A stretch of 64,000 nt of DNA. It comes from Mycobacterium sp. 852014-50255_SCH5639931 (lineage in GTDB: Bacteria; Actinomycetota; Actinomycetes; Mycobacteriales; Mycobacteriaceae). Positions 53,631 through 62,391 of this stretch are shown here, in pieces; the stretch's first letter is position 1; every line of letters begins with the position of its first letter. Under the pieces are notes generated by a model. It saw only the letters and a program-made list of their open reading frames with translations, did no database searches and was not told the origin of the DNA. The position numbers were made by a program, and so were the translations under genes. The stretch is taken from the NCBI RefSeq assembly GCF_001665605.1, contig NZ_LZSV01000023.1, forward strand, positions 1 to 64,000. Reading direction: 5' to 3'.

Positions 53631-54730
53631 CGGGACGCTCCCGGGCCGGCGATGGCGCCGAGGGCATCGTTTGCTGTGCGCAGCAGGCGCTGACTGCGGG
53701 GGAACTCCTTGAGTTGTGCATCCAGCAAATCCAACGCGGGATGAAGCGACGCCGCCGGAACGCCCCGCGCGGCGAGGATGTCGGCCGTCCAGGTGATGAA
53801 GTCGGCGAACAGCGCGTCGTCGTCGGTGTACAGGCTCACGGCGAGGAAGTCGACGATGTGGGCGACGTCCTCGACGGTGTGCCGGCGCTGCGGCGTGGAG
53901 TAGGCGCGCATGGCGGGAAAGCGGTCCTCCAAATCGGCGACGGTGGACTTGACCAGCTGACCCGCGCTCCGGCTCACCATGGTGTACTCCTGGTCGGCCA
54001 GATGCGGCAGGTCATTGACCGGCTGGCGGCTGAAAGTGCGTCGAACGGCGGGGAATCCGCGGCGCAGGCGTTCGTCGGCGGTCCGCGCGTCGGGTGCCCA
54101 CGCGTCTGCGTTCAGCTGCCGGGCGAAACGGCCGTCGCGGCCGAACGCGGCCCCGCCGGCCAGGACGGGGAAACCGGCGGACTGGCACGCGATGATCGCG
54201 GCGTGCGCGTTGGGCAGCCGGGTGGGGATCGAGCAGGAGAGCGCCACGACATCGGGTCCGTGCTGGTGCAGGTGGGCGATCAGGTGCGGCGTCGGGACCT
54301 GCGCCCCGAGGAAGTCGACCTGCCAGCCACGCAGCCGTAGGACCTCCGCCAGCAGCCGGGCGGGCAAAGCGTGCCACTCACCGTCCACGCAGGCCAGAGT
54401 GACTCGACCACCCTGGGCCGGGACTTTGCTGGTGGGGTGGTGGGCCAGCGCGGCGATGACGCGGTCGTTGATGGCCGTGGCCGCATGCTCCTGCGTGACG
54501 CTGACGCGGTTGGCGGCCCATTCCGCGCCCACCTTGCGCTGGACGGGGGCGATCACCTCCAGCAGCACGTCCTCGGGCGTCATGCCCGCATCCATTGCGG
54601 CGAACACGGTGGCTGCCGCCGCGTACTCGTCCCGGTCCGCGAGGGCCCCCCAGAGCCGCTCGCGGATCGCGAGTTCGTCGGCGGCACCGGTAGCGCGTGG
54701 GGCGGTCATATCGGTGTCGTAGGACCTCAT
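53627..54730 (-). CDS. Cobalamin-binding sensor protein with photoreceptor-type W-x9-E-H cap
   Basis: The 367-residue protein has a helical B12-cap domain (residues about 15-100) containing W71-x9-E81-H82, the signature of the light-sensing four-helix bundle of CarH/LitR proteins. Next is a B12-binding Rossmann domain with DGEWHALP (E118-x-H120-x-x-P123, the lower-axial histidine loop, Pro replacing the usual Gly), ALSCS and VLAGGAAFG. A C-terminal helical domain (about 250-360, VEDVAHIVDFLAVSLYTDD) follows. The MerR DNA-binding domain of CarH is absent. ATGA overlaps join it to the phosphatase gene upstream and the STAS gene downstream, so it probably modulates partner switching in response to light or cobalamin. 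The cofactor and light response are inference. Confidence 0.88.
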   Translation of the reverse strand: MRSYDTDMTAPRATGAADELAIRERLWGALADRDEYAAAATVFAAMDAGMTPEDVLLEVIAPVQRKVGAEWAANRVSVTQEHAATAINDRVIAALAHHPTSKVPAQGGRVTLACVDGEWHALPARLLAEVLRLRGWQVDFLGAQVPTPHLIAHLHQHGPDVVALSCSIPTRLPNAHAAIIACQSAGFPVLAGGAAFGRDGRFARQLNADAWAPDARTADERLRRGFPAVRRTFSRQPVNDLPHLADQEYTMVSRSAGQLVKSTVADLEDRFPAMRAYSTPQRRHTVEDVAHIVDFLAVSLYTDDDALFADFITWTADILAARGVPAASLHPALDLLDAQLKEFPRSQRLLRTANDALGAIAGPGASR

Positions 54731-56388
54731 GCCACGTACCTGCCCCGGGTGTGGCCGTCGACGGCGCTGAGGTGGGTGCGCTGCGGGGCGGTGATCGCCA
54801 CGACCGCGATGTCGTCGTGCACGCGTTGCCCCACCCATTGCGTGGCCAGCATCAGGACGCGCTCGACGACCGCTTCGGCCGGCATTCCGGCACATCCGGT
54901 CAGTGCGGCCGCCAGGCGCTGCTCACCGAAGAAGTCATCGCCCAGCGGACCGCCGCGGGCCTCGGTGATGCCATCGGTGTACAGCACGCACGTCTCGCCC
55001 GGCGCCAGGGAAGTCTCAAACGATTGCACGGTGATGCGCTCCAGCGCGCCGACCAGCGTGCCCTTGGTGTTGGCCTCTTCCACCTGCCCGTCGTCGCGCA
55101 CGATAAACGGCGGCGGATGCCCGGCGCAGGTCAACCGCAGCACTACCTGGCCGTCCCGGTAGGCGACCGAGGCCAGGACCAACGTGGCGAACCGGGTGTG
55201 GTCCGACGACAACATGGCGCGGTTGAGCAGCGTGAGCACACCCTCGTGGTCCTGCGCCAGCGGCGTCAGGGCCTGCAGTGTGTTGCGGATCTTGCCGGTC
55301 ATCACGGCGGCCTCGAGCCCCTTACCGCACACGTCGCCCAGCACCACCAGCGTCTCGTCCTCGGGGCGCGCGGCGGGATGGAAGTCATAGAAGTCGCCGC
55401 CGACGACCTCGTAATCCTTCGAAGCCCGGTAGCCGCCGGCGAATTCGATGCCGTGCAGCCCGTGCAGCGGGGGAGGCAACAGGTCACGCATCAGGGTGCG
55501 GGTGATGGCGGCCTGTTCGGCGTAGAGGCGTGCGGCGGACAACGCCGCCCCGGCACGCGCGGCGAACAGGCCGGCGAAGAGTTCTTCGTCCGCGCTGTAC
55601 ACCGGCCGGTCGGTGCGCCGCAGCAACACCAGAGCCCCCGCCGAAACCCCGTGCCCGGGCAGCGTCAGGATCATCACGGACCCCACCGGGCCCGAGAAAT
55701 CTTGCGGTACAAGCCAATCGGGTACCGTCACGGGATCGATCCAGCCCGAGGAAACGGGTGGGAACCCGTGCAGAGCCTCGCTCAAACCCGCCACCACCGC
55801 TGGGTCGGCGTCGACGCTGCATTGCTCAACGGCCCCGGCCGCGCTGCTGTAGAAGACCGGCAGCCGCCGGCCGCGGCCCGCGGGGGCCACCAGCACCGCC
55901 GCGTCCGACAGGTGTCGGGCGGCCATCTGCACCGTCGCTTCCCGGCAGCGGTCGACGTTCAGCGACGCGTTCAACACCGAAGACGCCTCGAGCAGGATCG
56001 CCGTGCGTTCCTGCTCGCGCGCCAGCGCTTCTTGCGCCTCCCGCAACAACTGGCCGGTGTCCTCGACCAGCGACCACGCCACCTCACCGCTGGGCAGCAC
56101 CGCTGCGTGCGCGTCGAATTTCCGACTCCCCACGGTTCCCGAGACGACGGACGCGTCCCGATCCACGGCGGCGGGCTCAAGCTGGACGAGACGGTGATGT
56201 GCGCGCGCCAGCCAGTCAACGGACTCGTCGATCCGGCCGCCCTGCGTCGCTCCCGGCAGCAGGGACTGGGCCGACCCGCTCAGCGCCCGCACGATTCCCT
56301 CGCGATCGATGACCAGCGTGGGGCAGGGCACGGCCGCCCACAAAGCGTCGAGGTCGATCTCGACGCCTACGTGGGCACCATCATGCAT
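54727..56388 (-). CDS. RsbU-type PP2C (SpoIIE) phosphatase with PAS and GAF domains
   Basis: The 553-residue protein has an N-terminal PAS-like domain (residues about 12-105, LWAAVPCPTLVIDREGIVRA), a short coiled coil, a GAF domain (about 130-290, EASSVLNASLNVDRCREATV) and a SpoIIE/PP2C domain (about 315-535). Metal-binding aspartates are intact: VVGGDFYDF, VVLGDVCGKGLEAAVM, VLYTDGITEARGG and VHDDIAVVAI. It should dephosphorylate the downstream STAS protein. There is no transmembrane segment, so sensing is cytoplasmic. The ATG at 56388 lies 3 nt after a 14-bp palindrome. Confidence 0.92.
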   Translation of the reverse strand: MHDGAHVGVEIDLDALWAAVPCPTLVIDREGIVRALSGSAQSLLPGATQGGRIDESVDWLARAHHRLVQLEPAAVDRDASVVSGTVGSRKFDAHAAVLPSGEVAWSLVEDTGQLLREAQEALAREQERTAILLEASSVLNASLNVDRCREATVQMAARHLSDAAVLVAPAGRGRRLPVFYSSAAGAVEQCSVDADPAVVAGLSEALHGFPPVSSGWIDPVTVPDWLVPQDFSGPVGSVMILTLPGHGVSAGALVLLRRTDRPVYSADEELFAGLFAARAGAALSAARLYAEQAAITRTLMRDLLPPPLHGLHGIEFAGGYRASKDYEVVGGDFYDFHPAARPEDETLVVLGDVCGKGLEAAVMTGKIRNTLQALTPLAQDHEGVLTLLNRAMLSSDHTRFATLVLASVAYRDGQVVLRLTCAGHPPPFIVRDDGQVEEANTKGTLVGALERITVQSFETSLAPGETCVLYTDGITEARGGPLGDDFFGEQRLAAALTGCAGMPAEAVVERVLMLATQWVGQRVHDDIAVVAITAPQRTHLSAVDGHTRGRYVA

Positions 56389-56710
56389 GCGGTTGACCTG
56401 TCAACGCGGGGAATGAGAATTGCCTATCGGTACGCCCGGCTCTAGACGTACTGCATTGGGGGAGAGCGTTGTTCGTGTCGGCTGTGCGCCGAACGTGCAG
56501 CGGAGGAGCCACTTCTCGACCCCTATAGCAACCCTACCTGCAAGCTGGCCACAGCCAATTGCGACCTCGGCTCAGACGGCGGGGACAGATCAGGCGGACT
56601 CATTCGAGTCGGCATACAGGCATACAAGGCCGAAAGACCCTTGTGGGGGCGCCGAGGGTAGGAAAGTCTGATCGTTGACACGTACGACAATAGTGATGAG
56701 GGGGATTTCT
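56389..56710. promoter_or_regulatory. Divergent control region with palindrome GTTGAC-CT-GTCAAC
   Basis: This 322-bp gap separates the phosphatase operon (minus) and the cysteine-rich gene (plus). GTTGAC-CT-GTCAAC (56392-56405) is a perfect 6-2-6 palindrome ending 3 nt from the phosphatase ATG; it could be an operator or mask the ribosome site. GTACG and CGTAC (around 56430-56451) form a second, looser inverted pair flanking TCTAGA. I found no SigF-type GTTT-GGGTAT pair. The rest holds no convincing gene. Confidence 0.45.
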
Positions 56711-57346
56711 ATGTTGCGTAATTCGCACGGCGGGCTTGCGACGCGGAGCCGACGGGGGTTGCGAATGGAAAAATCAATCATGACGCGATTCGTAGAATTG
56801 GTCGCTGCCAAGCTCGGCCGTTGTGGCGCGTGCATGCGTCAATCGTTCCTCGCCGCGCTTGGGACATGGATCTTTGCCGCAATTGCAGTCTCCTTGACCG
56901 GCTCAAGCTGGATCGCTCTTGCGACGGGAACTTTCGCGGCTGCACCCACGGCGCTCTGGTTCGCCCACCTCACCGCATTCTCTGTCCGCACCGCGCGGGG
57001 CTGGATAAAGACTCCGACGATCACTGCAGATGGCGGCATGATCACGCACAGTCAGCGCGATTTCTTCCCGCTCTTCGCCAAAGCCTTTGCCGCCGCGACG
57101 ACGGCGACCATCCTTCAAACCGCGACGACGAAGGCCCTTCCTATGGCGGCGTCGGGCTGTCCCGATGGGTGGTACGCTTGTGGTTCTAGCAAATGCTGCT
57201 CAGGGCCTGGAATGCACTGGGCGTGCATTGGATATACCGGCAATAAGCCGTCGTGGAAGAAAAAGGTCGACTTCTGCACCAGTGCAAACTCGGACGACGA
57301 CATAGAAGATCTCTCGCACAATTGCAGGGAGCTATACGAGTGCTGA
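56711..57346 (+). CDS. Cysteine-rich membrane protein of unknown function
   Basis: The 211-residue protein starts at the ATG at 56711, which follows GATGAGGGGG. It has a basic N-terminus, a C-G-A-C pair (residues 38-41) and two hydrophobic helices (about 45-90, FLAALGTWIFAAIAVSL and the segment after it). A Tat-like or lipobox-like stretch (SQRDFFPLFAKAF then MAASGC150) follows, and then a C-terminal domain with eight cysteines (150, 157, 162, 163, 172, 189, 205, 211), likely disulfide-bonded outside the cell. The DNA has lower GC and more AT-ending codons than its neighbours, and it lies beside a tRNA, so transfer is likely. I do not recognise the family; a secreted cysteine-rich peptide-like domain is one reading. 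Confidence 0.75.
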   Translation: MLRNSHGGLATRSRRGLRMEKSIMTRFVELVAAKLGRCGACMRQSFLAALGTWIFAAIAVSLTGSSWIALATGTFAAAPTALWFAHLTAFSVRTARGWIKTPTITADGGMITHSQRDFFPLFAKAFAAATTATILQTATTKALPMAASGCPDGWYACGSSKCCSGPGMHWACIGYTGNKPSWKKKVDFCTSANSDDDIEDLSHNCRELYEC

Positions 57347-57590
57347 CCGCATGACAAAGCGGGTGGTGCAGCCGGGCGTGACGCACCATTGGCCGAATGG
57401 ACACACAAGCGGGGCGTAGGCTCCGGCGATCGATGGTGGCGCTCACCTACGGTTACTTCGGGCGCGCCATCGACGACCACATCACCGCCCCGTGCGACGA
57501 TGTGCTGTCGTCGATGATCGCGCGTCTTGATTACGATCCCCATCTGCGACAAGTCAAGGCGACAGCCGACTTGAGTCGTGTCGCCGGATG

Positions 57591-57676
57591 TGTCCGAGGG
57601 GGGACTTGAACCCCCACGCCCATTAGTAGGGCACTAGCACCTCAAGCTAGCGCGTCTGCCATTCCGCCACTCGGAC
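57591..57676 (-). tRNA. tRNA-Leu (anticodon GAG)
   Basis: On the minus strand the acceptor stem GTCCGAG/CTCGGAC encloses a class II tRNA of 86 nt with a long variable arm (GCCCTACTAATGGGC). The anticodon arm is CTAGC-TTGAGGT-GCTAG, with GAG at plus-strand 57641-57643. The T arm reads GGGGGTTCAAGTCCCCC. The CCA end is not encoded; the discriminator base is A at 57591. It is a plausible anchor for the accessory DNA next to it, but I see no integrase or att duplication. Confidence 0.97.
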
Positions 57677-57791
57677 AAACCAACCGCATGGGTTGGCAGC
57701 TAAGGCTATCGGATTGTCTCACGCGCGCCCAACCCAGCCGGGCCGCTCAGCACCGAGCCCGGCGGCCCCGGCAATGGTAGGAAAGGTGGTT

Positions 57792-59138
57792 GTGACCGCC
57801 CAGACCGAGTTCCCGAACAGCCCGAGTGACGACGTGGTCGAGGTCGTCAGCAGGCTGATCCGATTCGACACCACCAACACCGGTGAACCGGAGACGACGC
57901 GGGGCGAGGCCGAGTGCGCGCAGTGGGTCGCCGAGCAACTCGCCCAGGTCGGGTATGCGCCCCAATATGTGGAATCGGGTGCTCCGGGCCGCGGCAACGT
58001 GATCGCCCGCCTCGCGGGCGCCGACAGCTCGCGCGGCGCATTGCTGATCCATGGTCATCTCGACGTGGTGCCGGCCGAGCCGGCCGAGTGGAGCGTGCAC
58101 CCGTTCTCCGGCGCGGTCAAGGAAGGCTTCGTCTGGGGCCGCGGTGCGGTCGACATGAAGGACATGGTCGGCATGATGATCGTGGTGGCCCGGCGGTTGA
58201 AGCAGGCCGGGATCGTGCCGCCACGGGATCTGGTGTTCGCCTTCGTTGCCGACGAGGAACACGGCGGCACCTTCGGGGCGCGGTGGCTGGTCGACAACCG
58301 GCCCGACCTGTTCGAGGGCGTCACGGAAGCGATCGGCGAAGTGGGCGGCTTCTCGTTGACCGTGCCCCGCCGCGACGGGGGCGAACGCCGGCTCTATTTG
58401 ATCGAGACCGCCGAGAAGGGTTTGTCCTGGATGCGGCTGACTGCCCGCGGCCCGGCCGGACACGGATCGATGGTGCATGACCGCAACGCCGTCACCGCCG
58501 TCGCCGAGGCGGTCGCCCGGTTGGGCCGGCACCAGTTTCCCCTCGTACTGACCGACACCGTCGCCCAGTTCCTGGCGGCCGTCAGTGAGGAGACCGGGCT
58601 GACGTTCGACGTCGAGTCGGGCGACCTGGCGGGGGCGGTCGAAAAGCTCGGCCCGATGGCCCGCATGCTCAAGGCCGTGCTGCACGACACCGCGAACCCG
58701 ACGATGCTCAAGGCCGGATACAAGGCGAACGTCGTCCCGGCCGTCGCGGAAGCGGTGGTCGACTGCCGAATCCTGCCGGGCCGTAAGGAGGCGTTCGAGG
58801 CCGAGGTCGACGAACTGCTCGGCCCGGACGTCACACGGGAGTGGATCAAAGACTTCTCGTCCTATGAGACGAGCTTCGACGGTGACCTGGTGGACGCCAT
58901 GAACGCCGCCGTGCTGGCCCTCGACCCGGATGGCCGCACGGTGCCCTACATGCTCTCCGGTGGCACTGACGCAAAGTCGTTCGCGCGCTTGGGTATTCGT
59001 TGTTTCGGTTTCAGCCCGCTGCGGTTGCCGCCGGACCTCGATTTCACCGCGTTGTTCCATGGTGTCGACGAGCGGGTACCCGTTGACGCGCTGAGGTTCG
59101 GCACCGAAGTGCTGGCACACTTCTTGACGCACTGCTGA
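57792..59138 (+). CDS. M20 family zinc metallopeptidase (Rv2141c-like)
   Basis: The 448-residue protein of the ArgE/DapE/CPG2 type has metal ligands in [26 protein letters not shown] and [15 protein letters not shown] (catalytic Glu pair), a dimerisation domain ([13 protein letters not shown]) and [16 protein letters not shown] near the end. It hydrolyses an N-acyl amino acid or dipeptide; the exact substrate is unknown. The GTG at 57792 follows GGAAAGGTGG and matches the M. tuberculosis length. Confidence 0.92.
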   Translation: MTAQTEFPNSPSDDVVEVVSRLIRFDTTNTGEPETTRGEAECAQWVAEQLAQVGYAPQYVESGAPGRGNVIARLAGADSSRGALLIHGHLDVVPAEPAEWSVHPFSGAVKEGFVWGRGAVDMKDMVGMMIVVARRLKQAGIVPPRDLVFAFVADEEHGGTFGARWLVDNRPDLFEGVTEAIGEVGGFSLTVPRRDGGERRLYLIETAEKGLSWMRLTARGPAGHGSMVHDRNAVTAVAEAVARLGRHQFPLVLTDTVAQFLAAVSEETGLTFDVESGDLAGAVEKLGPMARMLKAVLHDTANPTMLKAGYKANVVPAVAEAVVDCRILPGRKEAFEAEVDELLGPDVTREWIKDFSSYETSFDGDLVDAMNAAVLALDPDGRTVPYMLSGGTDAKSFARLGIRCFGFSPLRLPPDLDFTALFHGVDERVPVDALRFGTEVLAHFLTHC

Positions 59139-59167
59139 AGACACGACACGTAACGAGAGGATCGCTC

Positions 59168-59698
59168 ATGAGCACCGCGCCCGACCCGTACGCCGCGCTG
59201 CCGCAGCTGCCGACGTTCACCCTGACATCGGAGTCGATCACCGACGGCCAGTCGCTGGCCAAGCCACAGGTCAGCGGGATCATGGGCGCGGGTGGAGAAG
59301 ATGTCAGCCCGCAGTTGAGCTGGTCGGGATTCCCGGGGGAGACCCGCAGCTTCGCCGTCACCGTCTACGACCCCGATGCGCCGACGGCCTCGGGGTTCTG
59401 GCACTGGGCGGTGGCCAACCTGCCGGCCGACGTCACCGAACTGCCCGCGGGGGCGGGGGACGGGAGCGACCTGCCCGGTGACGCGCTGACGCTGGTCAAC
59501 GACGCCGGGATGCGCCGCTACATCGGTGCGGCGCCGCCGCCCGGGCACGGGCCGCACCGGTACTACATCGCGGTGCACGCCGTGGACGTCGACAAGCTGG
59601 ACCTCGCCGAGGACGCCAGCCCCGCCTACCTCGGCTTCAACCTTTTCCAGCACGCGATCGCGCGTGCCGTCATTCACGGCATCTACGAACAGAAGTAG
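59168..59698 (+). CDS. Phosphatidylethanolamine-binding protein family (Rv2140c-like)
   Basis: The 176-residue PEBP/YbhB-type protein has [18 protein letters not shown], the ligand-pocket motif [19 protein letters not shown], and [13 protein letters not shown]. Its length equals that of M. tuberculosis Rv2140c. The family binds phospholipid head groups or small anions; function in mycobacteria is unsettled. The ATG at 59168 has CGAGAGGATC upstream. It follows the peptidase gene by 29 bp, probably as one unit. Confidence 0.93.
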   Translation: MSTAPDPYAALPQLPTFTLTSESITDGQSLAKPQVSGIMGAGGEDVSPQLSWSGFPGETRSFAVTVYDPDAPTASGFWHWAVANLPADVTELPAGAGDGSDLPGDALTLVNDAGMRRYIGAAPPPGHGPHRYYIAVHAVDVDKLDLAEDASPAYLGFNLFQHAIARAVIHGIYEQK

Positions 59699-59877
59699 CC
59701 GCGCGTCCCTACGCAGTCGCGGCGCTCTTCGCCGCTCTCGACGAAGCATCAACTCGTGGCGCGTCTTTCGCGGAGTTGATGGATTTGTTTGATTTCCACC
59801 AGCGTCTGCGGCGCGAATGGGAGGCACTGGAGTATGAGGCCACTAGACCGTTTACGCGACCATGGTGAGGAGCGCGA

Positions 59878-60978
59878 CTAACCGCGTTTCGGTGCAGCCG
59901 AGCCGACGGCATCACTGAGCGAGGCGAACCCGCCGTCGCGCAACCGGCGCGCGATGCCGTCGTGAATGCGCTTGGGCCACAAGCCTCCTCCGTAGATGAA
60001 GCCGGTGTAGCCCTGCAGCAGCGACGCGCCCGCGGTGATGCGTTCCCACGCGTCGTCGGCCGTTTCGATGCCACCGACGCTGATCAGCACCAGGCGATCA
60101 CCGACCCGGCCATAGAGCCGGCGCAGCACCTCGGCGGCGCGGCGTGCCACCGGCGGCCCGGAAATGCCGCCGGGGCCCAGCGCGTCGACCCCCGGCGTCC
60201 GAAGGCCCACACGCGACACCGTGGTGTTGGTGGCGACGATCCCGGCCAGGCCCAGCTCGACAGCCAGGTCGGCGACATCATCGAGATCGGCGTCGGAAAG
60301 ATCGGGCGCGATCTTGACCAGCACCGGCTTCGACGTCTCGGCGAGGACGGCCGACAGGATTGGTCGCAGCGACTCGACCGCCTGCAGGTCGCGCAGGCCG
60401 GGCGTGTTCGGCGAGCTGACGTTGACCACCAGGTAGGACGCCAGCGGCCCGACCAGGCGGGCGCTGGCCCGGTAGTCGTCGACGGCGTCGGCGGCCGGCG
60501 TGGACTTCGTCTTGCCGATGTTGACCCCGATCGGGACCTCGGGTCGGTGACGCGCGAGCTGGATCGCCAGCGCGCCGGCGCCGAGGTTGTTGAAGCCCAT
60601 CCGGTTCAGCAGGGCGCGGTCGGCGGGCAGTCGGAACATCCGCGGGGGCGGGTTGCCGGGCTGCGCGTTCGCGGTGACGGTCCCGACCTCCGCGTACCCG
60701 AATCCCAAGGCGCCCCAGGTCATCAACCCCTTGCCGTCCTTGTCAAAGCCGGCGGCCAGCCCGAGCGGACCCGGGAACCGCACCCCGAACACCGTGCTCG
60801 CCAGCACCGGATCGGTAGGGCCAAGCAGGCGGTGCAACAGCCGCCGCGTCAGGCCGACGACGGTGGCGCCACGCAGCACCGCGAAGACCAGCGTGTGGAT
60901 GCGCTCGGGCGGAATCAGGAAGAACAGCCGTCGCACGAGGCCGTACACCAGGCCTTCGCGCGGTGGGGCCATCGTCAC
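59878..60978 (-). CDS. pyrD: Dihydroorotate dehydrogenase (quinone), class 2
   Basis: The 366-residue FMN enzyme oxidises dihydroorotate to orotate with menaquinone as acceptor. The N-terminal amphipathic helices ([21 protein letters not shown]) mark class 2. Core motifs are [29 protein letters not shown] (catalytic Ser), TNTTVSR and [17 protein letters not shown]. The GTG at 60978 overlaps the preceding stop as GTGA; an ATG at 60972 is the alternative. It sits in the minus-strand operon lppL-DUF5703-pyrD. Confidence 0.96.
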   Translation of the reverse strand: MTMAPPREGLVYGLVRRLFFLIPPERIHTLVFAVLRGATVVGLTRRLLHRLLGPTDPVLASTVFGVRFPGPLGLAAGFDKDGKGLMTWGALGFGYAEVGTVTANAQPGNPPPRMFRLPADRALLNRMGFNNLGAGALAIQLARHRPEVPIGVNIGKTKSTPAADAVDDYRASARLVGPLASYLVVNVSSPNTPGLRDLQAVESLRPILSAVLAETSKPVLVKIAPDLSDADLDDVADLAVELGLAGIVATNTTVSRVGLRTPGVDALGPGGISGPPVARRAAEVLRRLYGRVGDRLVLISVGGIETADDAWERITAGASLLQGYTGFIYGGGLWPKRIHDGIARRLRDGGFASLSDAVGSAAPKRG

Positions 60979-61229
60979 AGTTGCGGCTGGTCGGGTCGGC
61001 GGTTGTCCAGGCGAGACTTCTTGCGGCGCAACAGCACTCGTCTGCTGCCGTCGGTGTAGAGCCGCACCCGGGTCAGCTCCCAGCCCCGGTATTCGGCCTC
61101 GATGGACAGCCGGATGGACGCGCTGACACGGGTCACCTCAGGCGGCAGGCGCAGCGGCACCCACTCGTATTCGTCGGACAGCTCGGTGTCCCAGCCCGCG
61201 GGCAACTGACTCCGGCGCGGCGCGGTCAA
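60975..61229 (-). CDS. DUF5703 family small protein
   Basis: The 84-residue protein has the actinobacterial pattern [22 protein letters not shown], then [23 protein letters not shown] and a basic C-terminus. I assign it to DUF5703 from this pattern, with moderate certainty. The TTG start at 61229 overlaps the lppL stop as TTGA and its own stop overlaps pyrD, so it is translated between the two. It has no known role and no membrane segment. Confidence 0.8.
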   Translation of the reverse strand: MTAPRRSQLPAGWDTELSDEYEWVPLRLPPEVTRVSASIRLSIEAEYRGWELTRVRLYTDGSRRVLLRRKKSRLDNRRPDQPQL

Positions 61230-62293
61230 CGCTTACCCGCCGCGTGATCGATGACCTGAACCCCCGCACCGGACCCCGACACCACGTACAAGGTGTCTGA
61301 CGCTTCATCGAAGGCCAGTGAGTTCGGTTGCTGCACGGTCGGGTAACGCACCTTTTCGACGGGAATTCCGGTGGACAGATCGTAACCAATCACCATATTG
61401 GAAGCGGTCTGGGTTACCCAGCTCAACTCGCGGGAGCCGGCCAGGCCGTATGGCGCCTGGGGCACCGGATAGGCCTGTCGCAAGATCAGCGGGTCGACGC
61501 CGTACACCAGCAGCTGGCCGCCCCGGGTGTCGGCGACCAGCACCCGGCCCCACGGGTCCGCGGCCATGGTGGTTGCGCCTTCGCCCGCCCGCAACGCCTG
61601 GCGGGCTTGACCGTCGGCGCCGATCGTGGTCACCGAGGTTTGCCCCCGGTCCAGGACCGCCGTCGTATTCCCTTGCGTGGCAAGCGCATCGACGCGGGCG
61701 AAGATCTTGGTCCGGCTGCCGACGGTAGCGGTGTCGACGCTGTCCGGCGTCGGCGAGGCAAGGGTATAGACGGCCCCGTCGGCGCTGCCCAGCACCAGTT
61801 TGCCGTCGGCGCGTTGGGCCACCGCGGTGAAGTCGGCCTGCTCGGCGTCGGTGACGTTCACCTGCCTCGTGTGGCCGGTGGTCAGGTCGATTACGACATA
61901 GCCACCTCGGACGGCCAGGAAGAGCCTGCCGTGGCCGTCGTCGGTCAACGAGGTCGCCGGTACCGGCAGGTCGATGACGCGCGGTGCGGCCTTGGGGTCA
62001 CCGAAGATGGTGACGGTGGCAGGCGCGGGCGGGGCGCCGGCGGGCGTCAGCACCGCCAGCTGGTGCGTGCCGCCGTCGAACGCCGCGGCGGTGGCGCGGG
62101 CGGCCAGCGCGCGCACCTCGCCGGCCGGGTTCTGCGACACCGGCGGCGACACTGCGGCCACGGCCGGTTCGATGGTGGGCGGTGCGGATTTGAATGTATT
62201 CGACGAACATCCCGTGACGGCGCCCAGCAAAAGCGCGATGCCGAGTAAACCCCGGTGAGCTGCCGCTCGGCGACGCATGTGCGTTGACAGCAA
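61226..62293 (-). CDS. lppL: Lipoprotein LppL, beta-propeller-like
   Basis: The 355-residue protein has a signal peptide ending in a lipobox (LLLGAVTGCSSN). The rest shows repeated strand patterns (VTIFGDPKAAPRVIDLP, GRLFLAVRGGYVVIDL, SLAFDEASDTLYVVSGSG) typical of a YVTN/NHL-like propeller. It matches LppL (Rv2138) by position and form. The TTG at 62293 is preceded by GAGGGA 6 nt upstream, so I prefer it to the ATG at 62278. Function unknown; it is anchored to the outer face of the membrane. Confidence 0.9.
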   Translation of the reverse strand: MLSTHMRRRAAAHRGLLGIALLLGAVTGCSSNTFKSAPPTIEPAVAAVSPPVSQNPAGEVRALAARATAAAFDGGTHQLAVLTPAGAPPAPATVTIFGDPKAAPRVIDLPVPATSLTDDGHGRLFLAVRGGYVVIDLTTGHTRQVNVTDAEQADFTAVAQRADGKLVLGSADGAVYTLASPTPDSVDTATVGSRTKIFARVDALATQGNTTAVLDRGQTSVTTIGADGQARQALRAGEGATTMAADPWGRVLVADTRGGQLLVYGVDPLILRQAYPVPQAPYGLAGSRELSWVTQTASNMVIGYDLSTGIPVEKVRYPTVQQPNSLAFDEASDTLYVVSGSGAGVQVIDHAAGKR

Positions 62294-62391
62294 TTATTTT
62301 CCCTCGCGTAACGACTATGGACTAGGCATACTAAGGAACGCCTTCGCATCCAATATGGCCATGTCGCCTACATCAAGTCCCGCGGGCGAGG

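Noticed and set aside
56389..56460. SigF-type promoter for the phosphatase operon
   Set aside because: I looked for GTTT and GGGTAT at about 17-bp spacing on the minus strand and did not find it.
56420..56671. An 83-codon plus-strand frame upstream of the cysteine-rich gene
   Set aside because: Composition is not protein-like, the start is doubtful, and it overlaps the likely control region.
57397..57609. A 70-codon plus-strand frame (starting MDTQAGRRLRRSMVALTYG)
   Set aside because: It runs into the tRNA-Leu gene, its last residues are antisense tRNA, and it lacks a ribosome site. It could be a remnant, but I cannot support a gene.
57591..57676. Prophage or integrative element attachment site at tRNA-Leu
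   Set aside because: No integrase gene and no second copy of the tRNA 3' end in the window.
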